A stretch of 64,000 bases of DNA from CAYMZZ01 sp044463125 (lineage in GTDB: Bacteria > Bacteroidota > Bacteroidia > Chitinophagales > Chitinophagaceae), in the NCBI GenBank assembly GCA_044463125.1, contig JBIQMS010000013.1, forward strand, positions 1 to 64,000, in the 5' to 3' direction. The notes under the pieces were generated by a model. The model searched no databases and was not told where the DNA came from. It saw nothing but the letters and a program-made list of their open reading frames with translations. Below, in pieces: positions 41,504 to 50,010 of this stretch. Position 1 is the first letter of the stretch. The number at the start of each line of letters is the position of its first letter. The translations under genes and the position numbers were made by a program.

Positions 41504-42409
41504 ATGGACAGGCGGGATTTTTTAAGGCTTTCGATGATGGCAGGTGGCGCGGTGGCTCTGGGCCGGGCTTCGGGTTCCCAATGGTTTTATCAGAACGAAT
41601 GGAAGATTCAGCCCCTACGCCGCGATCTTTTTCTGTTCACAGGGCGTGGCGGTACGATCCTCTTTCTCCGGAATAAGTCGAGCCTGGTAGTGGTAGACAG
41701 CCAGTTTCCCGAACAGGCCGGACAATTAATTGCGGAACTGGAAAAAACAAATACCCCTCCTTTCGATAAGTTGATCAATACCCATCACCATGGTGATCAT
41801 TCCGGAGGAAATATAGCTTTCAAAGGGAAGGTGAAACATTTACTGGCGCACAAGAATTCAAAAATAAATCAGGAAAAACAGGCAGCGGCCAGGGGCAATG
41901 AAGCTTCGCAGTTTTATCCCACCCAGGTTTTTGACGATGCCTGGTGCGAAGATTTCGGTCGGGAAAAAGTTTGCCTGCATTATTTCGGTCCCGCCCATAC
42001 CAATGGTGATGCGCTGGTGCATTTCGAGAAAGCCAATGTGGTGCATATGGGCGATTTGCTGGCACTCAGGCGTTACCCCAATATCGACAGGGCGGCCGGT
42101 GCATCCATGGAAAACTGGATGCTGGTACTCGACCGAGCCTATAATGATTTTAACCGTAAAACTATTTTCGTTTGCGGGCATGGCCAGGATCCGCACCAGG
42201 TTACTGCCAACCGGGAATTTTTAAGGGAAATGAAACTGTTTTTCGAAAGCGTGCTCGACCATGTGAAAAAACAGATACAGGCCGGAAAATCCCGGGAAGA
42301 GATCAAATCCCAAAAAACGGTTCCCGGCATGGAACACTGGACCGATCCCGCCGGCTTTGCAGGCGTTTTGTTTGATACCGCTTACCTGGAACTGACAGCG
42401 GGCAGCTAG
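41504..42409 (+). CDS. Exported MBL-fold metallo-hydrolase (Tat signal)
   Basis: 301 residues. The N-terminus MDRRDFLRLSMMAGGAVALG carries a twin-Arg motif (RRDFL) and a short hydrophobic stretch, suggesting Tat export of a folded, metal-loaded enzyme. The metallo-beta-lactamase zinc motif HHHGDH is in INTHHHGDHSGGN (about residue 90). Further His ligands are in YFGPAHTNGD and FVCGHGQDP. It belongs to the broad group of periplasmic MBL proteins (QuinoproteinRC-like and related); substrate not predictable. Its end overlaps the convergent cysteine-cluster gene by four bases. Confidence 0.88.
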   Translation: MDRRDFLRLSMMAGGAVALGRASGSQWFYQNEWKIQPLRRDLFLFTGRGGTILFLRNKSSLVVVDSQFPEQAGQLIAELEKTNTPPFDKLINTHHHGDHSGGNIAFKGKVKHLLAHKNSKINQEKQAAARGNEASQFYPTQVFDDAWCEDFGREKVCLHYFGPAHTNGDALVHFEKANVVHMGDLLALRRYPNIDRAAGASMENWMLVLDRAYNDFNRKTIFVCGHGQDPHQVTANREFLREMKLFFESVLDHVKKQIQAGKSREEIKSQKTVPGMEHWTDPAGFAGVLFDTAYLELTAGS

Positions 42410-42897
42410 GCATTCTTCTCCGCCTGGTATAACTTCTCCAATACATAATAGGTGATCGGGCAAAAGCTGCTGTTCTTCAATGTAAGTACGGGGCGCTTGA
42501 ACAATACATCCTCATCCGTATAAGGAAAACGTCGACAATCGGAGGGCCGGTCTTCGTAAATGCGGCAATAGTTATCCTCACCCAAAAAGGGACAGGGGCT
42601 GGCTTTCACCACAAAATCTCCCTCCTCATCCACCTTTAAATAAGTGTCAATGAAAACGCTTTCGCGCATGCCCAATACTTTGGCGATGCGCTTGATATCC
42701 GGTGTTTTAAAGCGGGGGGAGTATTGCTTGCAGCAGTTGGCGCATTGCAGGCAGTCCACTGCCTCGGTGGCCTCCTCGTGCAGGTCGGGCAGTTGTTTGA
42801 GAATGCGATTCTTATCCGTTCGCTGCAATAATTGCCGGAATAGCTTTTGTCTTTCTTTCGACTTCTTCTCCCAATTGTGTAGAATATCCTTACCCAT
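42406..42897 (-). CDS. YkgJ-family cysteine cluster protein
   Basis: 163 residues from the ATG at 42897; an upstream in-frame start at 43014 would add 39 unrelated residues. The Cys pattern CLQCANCCKQY, SPCPFLGEDNYCRIYEDRPSDCRRFP and a late SSFCPITY is the YkgJ/UPF0153 zinc- or iron-cluster signature. Function is unknown for the family. A TAACTTCG element lies about 38 bases upstream on the minus strand. It is divergent from gcvP. Confidence 0.9.
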   Translation of the reverse strand: MGKDILHNWEKKSKERQKLFRQLLQRTDKNRILKQLPDLHEEATEAVDCLQCANCCKQYSPRFKTPDIKRIAKVLGMRESVFIDTYLKVDEEGDFVVKASPCPFLGEDNYCRIYEDRPSDCRRFPYTDEDVLFKRPVLTLKNSSFCPITYYVLEKLYQAEKNA

Positions 42898-42996
42898 AAA
42901 ATTGCATCCCCGGCGGTGTTTGCCTGTCAATTCAGCGAAGTTAAGAAAGGTTTTTCCACAGGGGAACTGATCACCATTTTTCTGCTTCCGCTCCCG

Positions 42997-43004
42997 TAAC
43001 TTTG
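42997..43004 (+). promoter_or_regulatory. -7 element upstream of gcvP (TAACTTTG)
   Basis: Exact TAnnTTTG match. It would give a leader of about 125 bases before the gcvP ATG. No known riboswitch, including the glycine type, is apparent in that leader. Confidence 0.5.
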
Positions 43005-43135
43005 CAGCGCCCAAGCAGGTGCGATGAATGGTCTGGCATGATAAGGCCGGCTACCTGTCCCCCTTCCGGCGAAACAATCATACTGCTCAATCGTTAATTA
43101 GCCAGGTACTGCATCATTATATACACCGCATCATT

Positions 43136-46009
43136 ATGACACTATTTGAACAACAATCCGTAGAGTTTCTGCAAAGACATATCGGACCCGATGAAAAGGA
43201 AAAACAGGCCATGCTTCGCGTAATTGGCGAGCCTTCGCTGGATTCCTTAATCGATAAAACCGTGCCGCCCGCCATACGCATGAGCCAGGGTTTAAACCTC
43301 CCTTCGGCCATGAGCGAACATGAGTATCTGAAACATATTAAAGAGATTTCGCTTCATAACAAGGTCTTTCGCAACTATATCGGTCAGGGTTACTACGACA
43401 CCATCACTCCTTCGGTAATTCTCCGGAATATTTTCGAGAATCCGGGCTGGTACACCCAGTACACACCTTACCAAGCGGAAATTTCGCAGGGCAGGCTGGA
43501 AAGCCTGTTGAATTTTCAAACCATGGTGAGCGATTTGACGGCGCTACCCATCGCCAATGCTTCCCTGCTGGATGAAGGCACGGCGGCCGCGGAAGCCATG
43601 ACCATGTTTTTCAACAGCCTCAACCGTCAGGATCATATTGAGCGACCGAAATTTTTTGTGGACCAGCACGTATTTCCACAAACCCTTGATGTATTGCAGA
43701 CCCGTGCCGAACCAATCGGTATTGAAATTGTGCAGGGCGATTATCGTGTTGCAAAGCTGGATAGCCATTATTTTGGGGCACTTGTGCAGTACCCCAATAA
43801 TTTGGGGTCGGTTGAAGATTACCGCCAGTTTATTGCCGATGCGCATGCGCAGGGAGCTTTGGTGGTAATGGCCACCGACCTGCTGGCCCTCACTTTGCTG
43901 ACCCCTCCGGGAGAACTGGGTGCAGATGTGGCAGTGGGCAGCGCCCAACGTTTCGGAGTGCCTCTGGGTTTTGGCGGTCCTCATGCCGCTTTCTTCGCAG
44001 CCCGCGATGAATTCAAGCGCAGTATGCCCGGCCGTATAATCGGAGTTAGTATTGATGCAGCAGGCAATCGTGCTTTGCGCATGGCCCTGCAAACCCGTGA
44101 ACAACACATTAAGCGCGAGAAAGCCACCAGCAATATTTGTACAGCACAGGCATTGCTGGCCAATATGGCTGCCATGTACGCTGTGTATCATGGTCCGGAT
44201 GGCCTGAAGACGATCGCGAAGCGCGTAGCCCTGCTTACGCAAACTATGGCGGAAGCCCTTGAAGAGCGGGGATATAACCTGCGTTCGGGTCAGTACTTTG
44301 ATACGCTTTGCATTGAAACAAATGATCAGGCTGCCATTCGCCAGAAAGCGGAGCAACTACAACTGAATCTTCGCTACTTCAGCGATGGAAGTATTGGCAT
44401 ATCCCTCGACGAAACCAGCACCGTAGAAGACCTTTATGATCTGATCTCCTGCTTTGAAACAGGAGAAGCTCCGGTGAGCTTCACCATACAGCAGGATGCG
44501 GAGCTGAATCATATACCCAGCGCGCTAACCCGCACCAGCAGCTATCTTTCACATCCGGTTTTCAATACCCACCGCAGCGAGAGCATGATGATGCGGTATA
44601 TCAAGAGCCTGGAAAATAAGGACCTTTCTTTGAACACTTCCATGATCTCATTGGGCAGTTGTACCATGAAGCTGAATGCGGCTTCGGAAATGATGCCGCT
44701 TAGCTGGTCGCACTGGAGCCGAATACATCCATTTGCCCCTGCCAGTCAAACGGAAGGCTACCTGTATATCGTAAAAGAATTGAGCCGTTATCTCTGCGAG
44801 ATTACCGCTTTTGATGCCTGCAGCCTGCAACCGAATAGCGGCGCGCAGGGTGAATATGCCGGATTGCTCGCCATTCGGGGTTACCACAAAAGCCGTGGCG
44901 ATCATCACCGCAACGTGATGTTGATCCCGATATCAGCGCATGGCACCAACCCAGCTTCCGCTGTAATGGCAGGCATGAAAGTAGTGGTGGTGAAGGCCCT
45001 GGAGAACGGATATATTGACATGGAAGACCTGAAGGCCAAAGCGGCACAATATGCCGATACTCTTTCAGGCATCATGATCACCTATCCCAGCACTTATGGT
45101 GTATATGAAGAAACCGTGAAAGAGATCACGGCCATCATCCATCAATATGGCGGGCAGGTGTATATGGATGGCGCGAATATGAATGCGCAGGTGGGATTGA
45201 CCGCACCCGGCATGATTGGTGCAGATGTTTGTCACCTCAATCTTCACAAAACATTCGCCATCCCGCATGGTGGCGGTGGTCCCGGCATGGGCCCTATTTG
45301 CGTAAAGCAACACCTCGCTGAGTTTTTACCGGGCCATGTAAGCCTGAAAGGAGATGTTGTAGGCAACACTGCTGTTTCTGCCGCTCCATTTGGCAGCGCC
45401 AGTATCCTGCTGATCTCCTATGCCTATATCCGTATGCTTGGCGCCGAAGGCGTAAAAGCCGCCACGGAATATGCCATTCTGAATGCGAACTATATGCGCG
45501 CCCGACTGGCCGACGCATTTGATATTCTCTATACCAATCACAACGGGCAATGCGCGCATGAATTTATTGTGGACCTACGCCCCTTCAAAAAATCAGCGGA
45601 AATTGAAGCGGAGGATGTGGCGAAGCGCCTGATGGACTATGGCTTCCATGCCCCCACCATGAGTTTCCCGGTTCCGGGTACCATAATGATTGAGCCTACA
45701 GAGAGTGAAGACAAAGCGGAGCTCGACCGGTTCTGTGATGCCCTGCTGGCCATCCGCGCGGAAATTGAGCGTATCGAGAAAGGAGAAATGGACCGCAAGC
45801 AAAATCCGCTCAAGCTGGCACCGCATACGCAGGTTGTCGTTTGCGGCAATAGCTGGGAGCGGTCCTATACACGTGAAGAAGCGGCATTCCCGCTGCCCTA
45901 CGTAGCGCAGAACAAATTCTGGCCTTCTGTGGCAAGGGTTAACAATACGCATGGCGACCGCAACCTGATTTGCACCTGTGAGCCGGTGGAAGCTTACGCG
46001 GAGAGTTGA
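43136..46009 (+). CDS. gcvP: Glycine dehydrogenase (decarboxylating), P protein
   Basis: PLP-dependent P protein of the glycine cleavage system; it releases CO2 from glycine and loads the aminomethyl group on lipoyl GcvH. 957 residues, the fused (alpha plus beta) form, from the ATG at 43136, where the family-typical FLQRHIGPDEKE begins. Blocks: YHDTITP-like QGYYDTITPSVILRN, YTPYQAEISQGRLE, GFGGPHAAFFAARDE, SLGSCTMKLNAASEM, ANMNAQVGLTAPG, and the Schiff-base Lys705 in HLNLHKTFAIPHGGGGPGMG. The other gcv genes are not in the window. A strong terminator follows. Confidence 0.97.
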   Translation: MTLFEQQSVEFLQRHIGPDEKEKQAMLRVIGEPSLDSLIDKTVPPAIRMSQGLNLPSAMSEHEYLKHIKEISLHNKVFRNYIGQGYYDTITPSVILRNIFENPGWYTQYTPYQAEISQGRLESLLNFQTMVSDLTALPIANASLLDEGTAAAEAMTMFFNSLNRQDHIERPKFFVDQHVFPQTLDVLQTRAEPIGIEIVQGDYRVAKLDSHYFGALVQYPNNLGSVEDYRQFIADAHAQGALVVMATDLLALTLLTPPGELGADVAVGSAQRFGVPLGFGGPHAAFFAARDEFKRSMPGRIIGVSIDAAGNRALRMALQTREQHIKREKATSNICTAQALLANMAAMYAVYHGPDGLKTIAKRVALLTQTMAEALEERGYNLRSGQYFDTLCIETNDQAAIRQKAEQLQLNLRYFSDGSIGISLDETSTVEDLYDLISCFETGEAPVSFTIQQDAELNHIPSALTRTSSYLSHPVFNTHRSESMMMRYIKSLENKDLSLNTSMISLGSCTMKLNAASEMMPLSWSHWSRIHPFAPASQTEGYLYIVKELSRYLCEITAFDACSLQPNSGAQGEYAGLLAIRGYHKSRGDHHRNVMLIPISAHGTNPASAVMAGMKVVVVKALENGYIDMEDLKAKAAQYADTLSGIMITYPSTYGVYEETVKEITAIIHQYGGQVYMDGANMNAQVGLTAPGMIGADVCHLNLHKTFAIPHGGGGPGMGPICVKQHLAEFLPGHVSLKGDVVGNTAVSAAPFGSASILLISYAYIRMLGAEGVKAATEYAILNANYMRARLADAFDILYTNHNGQCAHEFIVDLRPFKKSAEIEAEDVAKRLMDYGFHAPTMSFPVPGTIMIEPTESEDKAELDRFCDALLAIRAEIERIEKGEMDRKQNPLKLAPHTQVVVCGNSWERSYTREEAAFPLPYVAQNKFWPSVARVNNTHGDRNLICTCEPVEAYAES

Positions 46010-46035
46010 GGGAATTGATTGAAGAATCAATTATA

Positions 46036-46060
46036 AAGACCGGAATCCCGGTCTTTTTTT
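46036..46060 (+). terminator. Terminator of gcvP
   Basis: AAGACCGG-AAT-CCCGGTCTT followed by T. It overlaps the stop region of the convergent kinase gene by a few bases. Confidence 0.88.
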
Positions 46061-47450
46061 ATGCCGTTGGCAAGCGGAAAGAAAATCGGCTACCGGTACC
46101 CGGTATGGTATCAATGCGGAGCTGGCTCTGGTTGCGGCTCAGAAACTCGCGGCAAAGCAATAGGCCAAGGCCGGTACCCTGCTCCTGATTAGTGCCATAG
46201 CTGCTATGGAATTCACCCGCCTCAATTTTGGCCAACACATCGGGCGCAATTCCGTTTCCGGAGTCCAACACAAAAAGTTCTATCCCGCTTTCAACCTGTC
46301 GCGCACCCATTTCCACATGCCCCCCGGGTGTGGTAAATTTAATGGCGTTGGAAAGCAGGTTGCGTAGCACGAGGTGCAGCATATCCGCATCGGCCCAGGC
46401 ATTCTTTTGAGATTTGATGGCCAGTTTCACCTCAATCTCTTTGCCCTGCGCCTGCAGGTGCAGTACGCGAAGCACATCCTCCATCAGTAACTTCAAATCG
46501 ATGCTTACCGGGCGCGCCATATCGGCCTGCATCTGGCTGCGCGACCATTGCAGAAGGTTTTCCATTAATCCCACAGTATCGTTCAGGTCTTTTTTGATTT
46601 CAGGAATCATCTGCTTGATTTCCCGGCCGGGCATATCTTGCGCCTGGATGCTTTCAAACAAATTGCGTAAAGCATACATCGGTGCTTTCAGGTCGTGCGA
46701 GATCACCGAAAATAATTTACTCTTCAGGCTATTCAGTTCCTGCAATTCAGCAGCCTGCTTCTGTATGGCCGCATTGGCTGCCAGTAAACTCTTGTTGAAG
46801 CGAGCGTTTTCAGCCTGCAATAGGAAGAGACCGTAGAAAATATAAAGAATGGCGATCGCCTGATTTAGAAGGTAAGCAATATTATTGGCCTGCTCCAGTT
46901 GGAAAGGATAACGCTTTAGCATCACCGCCAGCACAAAATAGCTGATCATGGAAAAGCCGATAGAGCAGATCATGTAAGTGCGATCGCGGATAAAGAACAC
47001 AGAAAGAATACCATAAAGCACAAAAGACAACTCCACGCCGAGGTTGATGCCATTGATATAGGCCAGGCAGGTACTGAAAGGATAGAGTACAAAATAAACC
47101 AGGAGCGCCGTATCGTACTGGCGTCGCGCATTCAATACCAGCGCTATTAAACTTACCAAAGGAGGCAGAAAGGCGAAAACCCAGGCTTCAGCAGGTATAT
47201 CGGGCGTAAGCAGGAAGAATAAGAAAGGTAAAAGAATGCCGGTACAAAACTGGAAGAAATTCAGGAAGTTGAAGATGGCCAGTTTATTTCGATCTCGCAG
47301 GCTCATACCCTGACCAATGCCGAGACGCTTAACGCGCAGGAACCACGCCAGCATACGCCTCCATCCACTGCGCAACCAGCTCACCGGCGCGCTTTCCCGC
47401 CAACGGGTTTGCCGCGATTGAAATATCAGAATTTGTGACAGTGGTCTCAT
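46059..47450 (-). CDS. Membrane sensor histidine kinase
   Basis: 463 residues. An Arg/Trp-rich cytosolic N-terminus (about 1-55) precedes six hydrophobic helices (about 60-220), a 7TM-like sensor without a periplasmic domain. A coiled coil leads to HisKA with the phosphoacceptor His in FSVISHDLKAPMYALRN (about residue 250) and HATPase_c with LVLRNLLSNAIKF, DSGNGIAPDV and GTNQEQGTGLGLLLCREFL. No response regulator is adjacent, so it is an orphan. The last strand RFSFRLPTA ends normally. A start further downstream, for example at MSLRDRNK (about residue 49), would also give a complete sensor. Confidence 0.9.
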   Translation of the reverse strand: MRPLSQILIFQSRQTRWRESAPVSWLRSGWRRMLAWFLRVKRLGIGQGMSLRDRNKLAIFNFLNFFQFCTGILLPFLFFLLTPDIPAEAWVFAFLPPLVSLIALVLNARRQYDTALLVYFVLYPFSTCLAYINGINLGVELSFVLYGILSVFFIRDRTYMICSIGFSMISYFVLAVMLKRYPFQLEQANNIAYLLNQAIAILYIFYGLFLLQAENARFNKSLLAANAAIQKQAAELQELNSLKSKLFSVISHDLKAPMYALRNLFESIQAQDMPGREIKQMIPEIKKDLNDTVGLMENLLQWSRSQMQADMARPVSIDLKLLMEDVLRVLHLQAQGKEIEVKLAIKSQKNAWADADMLHLVLRNLLSNAIKFTTPGGHVEMGARQVESGIELFVLDSGNGIAPDVLAKIEAGEFHSSYGTNQEQGTGLGLLLCREFLSRNQSQLRIDTIPGTGSRFSFRLPTA

Positions 47451-47559
47451 AGGCGCTGGAAAGGTGCTAAAGGAGCGAAAAAATAGTACAATATCCCCGG
47501 AAATGCAAGCTGTGCACCCCTTTCGCCTGTTTATTTACTTTGCGCTGACCTGTATCGCC

Positions 47560-47567
47560 TAACTTTG
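47560..47567 (+). promoter_or_regulatory. -7 element (TAACTTTG)
   Basis: Exact TAnnTTTG match ten bases before a GTG (47578) and 37 bases before the ATG (47605) of the MFS gene. Confidence 0.55.
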
Positions 47568-47604
47568 CCGGGATTGCGTGCCTGTTTACCCTTATTCATG
47601 GCAG

Positions 47605-48891
47605 ATGAAAAACAGTGATCGCAATCAATATTTAGCAAACCCCATTTACTTCATTCGAACCATGCGATGGCCATGGAGCTCGCAGGCTGGCACCCCTTCT
47701 GTGGCCAGCCAGTTTTCTTCCGCCGGATCTTCTTCGGATGGACAAGGGGGGCCTGCACTCACCCTGAGGCAGATCAGAGTCGTGGTATCTGTTTTCTTCT
47801 TTTGCCAGGGCTTATGCTTCGCTACCTGGGCCAGTCGCATTCCGGCTATTAAAACCAGTCTCGGACTTTCCGAAGCGGCACTTGGCGCCATTTTGCTGGC
47901 CCTGCCCGCGGGGCAATTGATTGCCATGCCTTTTTCCGGACGATTGGTTACGCATTTTGGCAGCCGGAAAATATTAAGGATCGGCGCACCACTCTATGCC
48001 ATCAGTCTCACAAATATTGGCCTGGCCGCTTCCGACTGGCAACTGGCGCTGGCCTTATTTGCCTTTGGTGTCGTAGGCAACATGTGTAATATCTCCGTCA
48101 ATACACAGGCCATCCGCGCCGAAAAAGCGTTTGGCCGCCCCATCATGACATCCTTTCACGGAGTTTGGAGTACGGCCGGCTTCACGGGAGGATTGCTGGG
48201 CCTGCTATTCATTAATCTGCACTGGGGTACTTATGCGCATTTCTGGCTCATAGCATCCATGGTAATATGCACCGCCCTTATCGCTCAATACTATTTGCAG
48301 CGGGGTAAAGCGGCAGTGACCGAAAAGCGGAGATTCTTTGCCAAGCCCGATGCCAAGCTGGTGCAACTGGGCATTATCGGCTTTTGCAGTATGGCCAGCG
48401 AAGGTGCCATGTTTGACTGGAGTGGTGTTTACTTCAAGGAAGTGGTGAAAGCTCCGCAAAATCTGGTTACGCTGGGTTATATTTCCTTTATGGTGATGAT
48501 GGCGTCGGGCCGCTTTGCGGGCGATAAGCTCATCATTCGTTTTGGCCGCAAGCGACTATTGCAGTTTAGCGGCATATTGATCTCCTCGGGACTATTTATT
48601 TCCGTATTGTTTCCGCAATTAATTCCCGCGACTATTGGTTTTCTGCTGGTAGGCCTCGGTGTTTCTTCTATTGTGCCCATGGTATATAGCAGCACCACCC
48701 GTGTATCAAAGATTCCTTCGGGAATGGCGCTGGCAGCCGTTTCCAGCATCAGTTTCCTCGGCTTCCTTATCGGACCGCCATTAATTGGTTTTATTGCGGA
48801 ACTCACAAGCCTGCGCTATTCCTTTGCGGTGATAGCATTGCTGGGGCTCAGCATTAGCTTTATGGTATCGAGGCTGAAGGCCCTGCACTGA
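47605..48891 (+). CDS. MFS transporter, YbjJ/fucose-permease-like
   Basis: 428 residues from the ATG at 47605; a GTG at 47578 would add nine residues and sits at the promoter distance seen for other genes here, so the start is uncertain. A polar N-terminal tail of about 50 residues precedes 12 helices. The pattern CFATWASRIPAIKTSLGLSEAALGAILLALPAGQ is characteristic of YbjJ-type MFS proteins, followed by GSRKILR in the loop, FHGVWSTAGFTGGLLG, and MASEGAMFDWSGVYF, a conserved acidic helix. Substrate unknown, perhaps sugars. It converges on the ThuA gene with only two bases between the stops. Confidence 0.87.
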   Translation: MKNSDRNQYLANPIYFIRTMRWPWSSQAGTPSVASQFSSAGSSSDGQGGPALTLRQIRVVVSVFFFCQGLCFATWASRIPAIKTSLGLSEAALGAILLALPAGQLIAMPFSGRLVTHFGSRKILRIGAPLYAISLTNIGLAASDWQLALALFAFGVVGNMCNISVNTQAIRAEKAFGRPIMTSFHGVWSTAGFTGGLLGLLFINLHWGTYAHFWLIASMVICTALIAQYYLQRGKAAVTEKRRFFAKPDAKLVQLGIIGFCSMASEGAMFDWSGVYFKEVVKAPQNLVTLGYISFMVMMASGRFAGDKLIIRFGRKRLLQFSGILISSGLFISVLFPQLIPATIGFLLVGLGVSSIVPMVYSSTTRVSKIPSGMALAAVSSISFLGFLIGPPLIGFIAELTSLRYSFAVIALLGLSISFMVSRLKALH

Positions 48892-48893
48892 TT

Positions 48894-49625
48894 CTAGCGA
48901 TCCATAGCCCACTGAATTCCACCGAGCAGGTGTTGCAGAAAAATTTCGTCGGTATAGGAAGCTTCCGTATGTCCTAAGCCTGTATAAAAACTGCGACCGC
49001 CGTTAAAATAATGATACCAGGCAATGGGATGATTGTCACCATGAATACCACCCTTGATGGTTTTCTCATCCAGTTTTATCAGCACTTTTACCCGGTCCCA
49101 ATGCGTGCTTTTGTAGTTGTACCATTCATCCCACTTGCTCCAGTCGCGGGGAATATTTTTAGTGGCCGGAAAATCGGCATCTACTACTTTCAGCAAACCC
49201 TGCTGCTGCTCTGGGTGACTGTGGAAATAGGCGCCTACCAGTTGATTAAACCAGGGCCAGTTGTATTCGGTGTCGGCGGCGGCATGAACGCCCACAAATC
49301 CTCCACCTCCCTGAATATAACGTTGAAACGCTTTTTCGCCCTCCACTCCCAGTACATCGCCCGTGGTATGCAGAAATACGATGGCGGCATAGCCACGCAA
49401 TTTTTTGTATTCGTTAAACACGGTAGAATCCTCAGTAGCCACCACGGTAAACCCATGCTCTTCTCCCAGCTTCTGTATAGCCGCAATTCCATTCGGAATA
49501 GAACTATGACGAAAACCGTTGGTCTTGGAATATACCAAAAGCTTTGGCGGCTTGGCCGGCTGCCAGGCGGAAAGGGCGAAGCAGAGGGAAGCGAAGAGGA
49601 GGATTATCAGAATAGATCGAATCAT
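48894..49625 (-). CDS. Exported ThuA-domain protein
   Basis: 243 residues with an N-terminal signal (MIRSILIILLFASLCFALSA). The remainder is a ThuA-like glutamine-amidotransferase-type fold: KLLVYSKTNGFRHSSIPNG, VVATEDS, GYAAIVFLHTTGDVL, GGGFVGVHAAADTEYNWPW, and the C-terminal PIAWYHYFNGGRSFYTGLGHTEASY. ThuA proteins are linked to trehalose or other sugar-derivative use, and the downstream GH97 gene fits a saccharide role. The canonical amidotransferase Cys is absent, as usual for the family. Module A of repeat E6 begins about ten bases upstream of its ATG. Confidence 0.9.
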   Translation of the reverse strand: MIRSILIILLFASLCFALSAWQPAKPPKLLVYSKTNGFRHSSIPNGIAAIQKLGEEHGFTVVATEDSTVFNEYKKLRGYAAIVFLHTTGDVLGVEGEKAFQRYIQGGGGFVGVHAAADTEYNWPWFNQLVGAYFHSHPEQQQGLLKVVDADFPATKNIPRDWSKWDEWYNYKSTHWDRVKVLIKLDEKTIKGGIHGDNHPIAWYHYFNGGRSFYTGLGHTEASYTDEIFLQHLLGGIQWAMDR

Positions 49626-50010
49626 TGTAATCAGTTTTACGTAATACGTTATACGTAATACGTTTTTTGCACTGGAGAAAAATAATGCAATTTTTTCATT
49701 TTAATTGAATTTTCTATGCTTAAGTATTCACATCGCGCTGAATAATGTCTCCTTTTTGATAATTCCCCCATCAGCGAAAATCTGCGTTAACATCTGCGCA
49801 GATCTGCAGGGAATCTCTCCTGAAATTTGAACAGGTTGAAAGAGCGGGAATGTTTCCCGCAGATTTTCGCAGATTTTTTCCGCAGATTGACGCAGATTTT
49901 TTTGCTTTATCAATACAATTAATTTACCACTTACTACTTCCTACTTCCCACTTACTACTCCCAAAACCAAACGAAAAAACGTATTACGTACAACGTACAA
50001 CGTAATACTC
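49626..50010. repeat. Intergenic modular repeat E6 (A-D-core-D-A)
   Basis: ACGTAATACG motifs (about 49636-49663) and AAATCTGCG motifs (about 49776-49812) are mirrored by TTTCCCGCAGATTTTCGCAG (about 49853-49900) and ACGTATTACG/ACGTACAACG motifs (about 49975-50008). The inner core CTCTCCTGAAATTTGAACAGG is close to those of E3 and E4. A CTTACTACTTCCTACTTCCC run (about 49928-49960) recalls the E1 core. The right end abuts the GH97 stop. Confidence 0.88.

Noticed and set aside
43005..43135. Glycine riboswitch in the gcvP leader
   Set aside because: No tandem aptamer core or GGAGAG-type conserved blocks could be found in the 130-base leader.
43544..44356. 270-codon minus-strand frame inside gcvP
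   Set aside because: Fully inside a well-conserved enzyme gene and without any family features.
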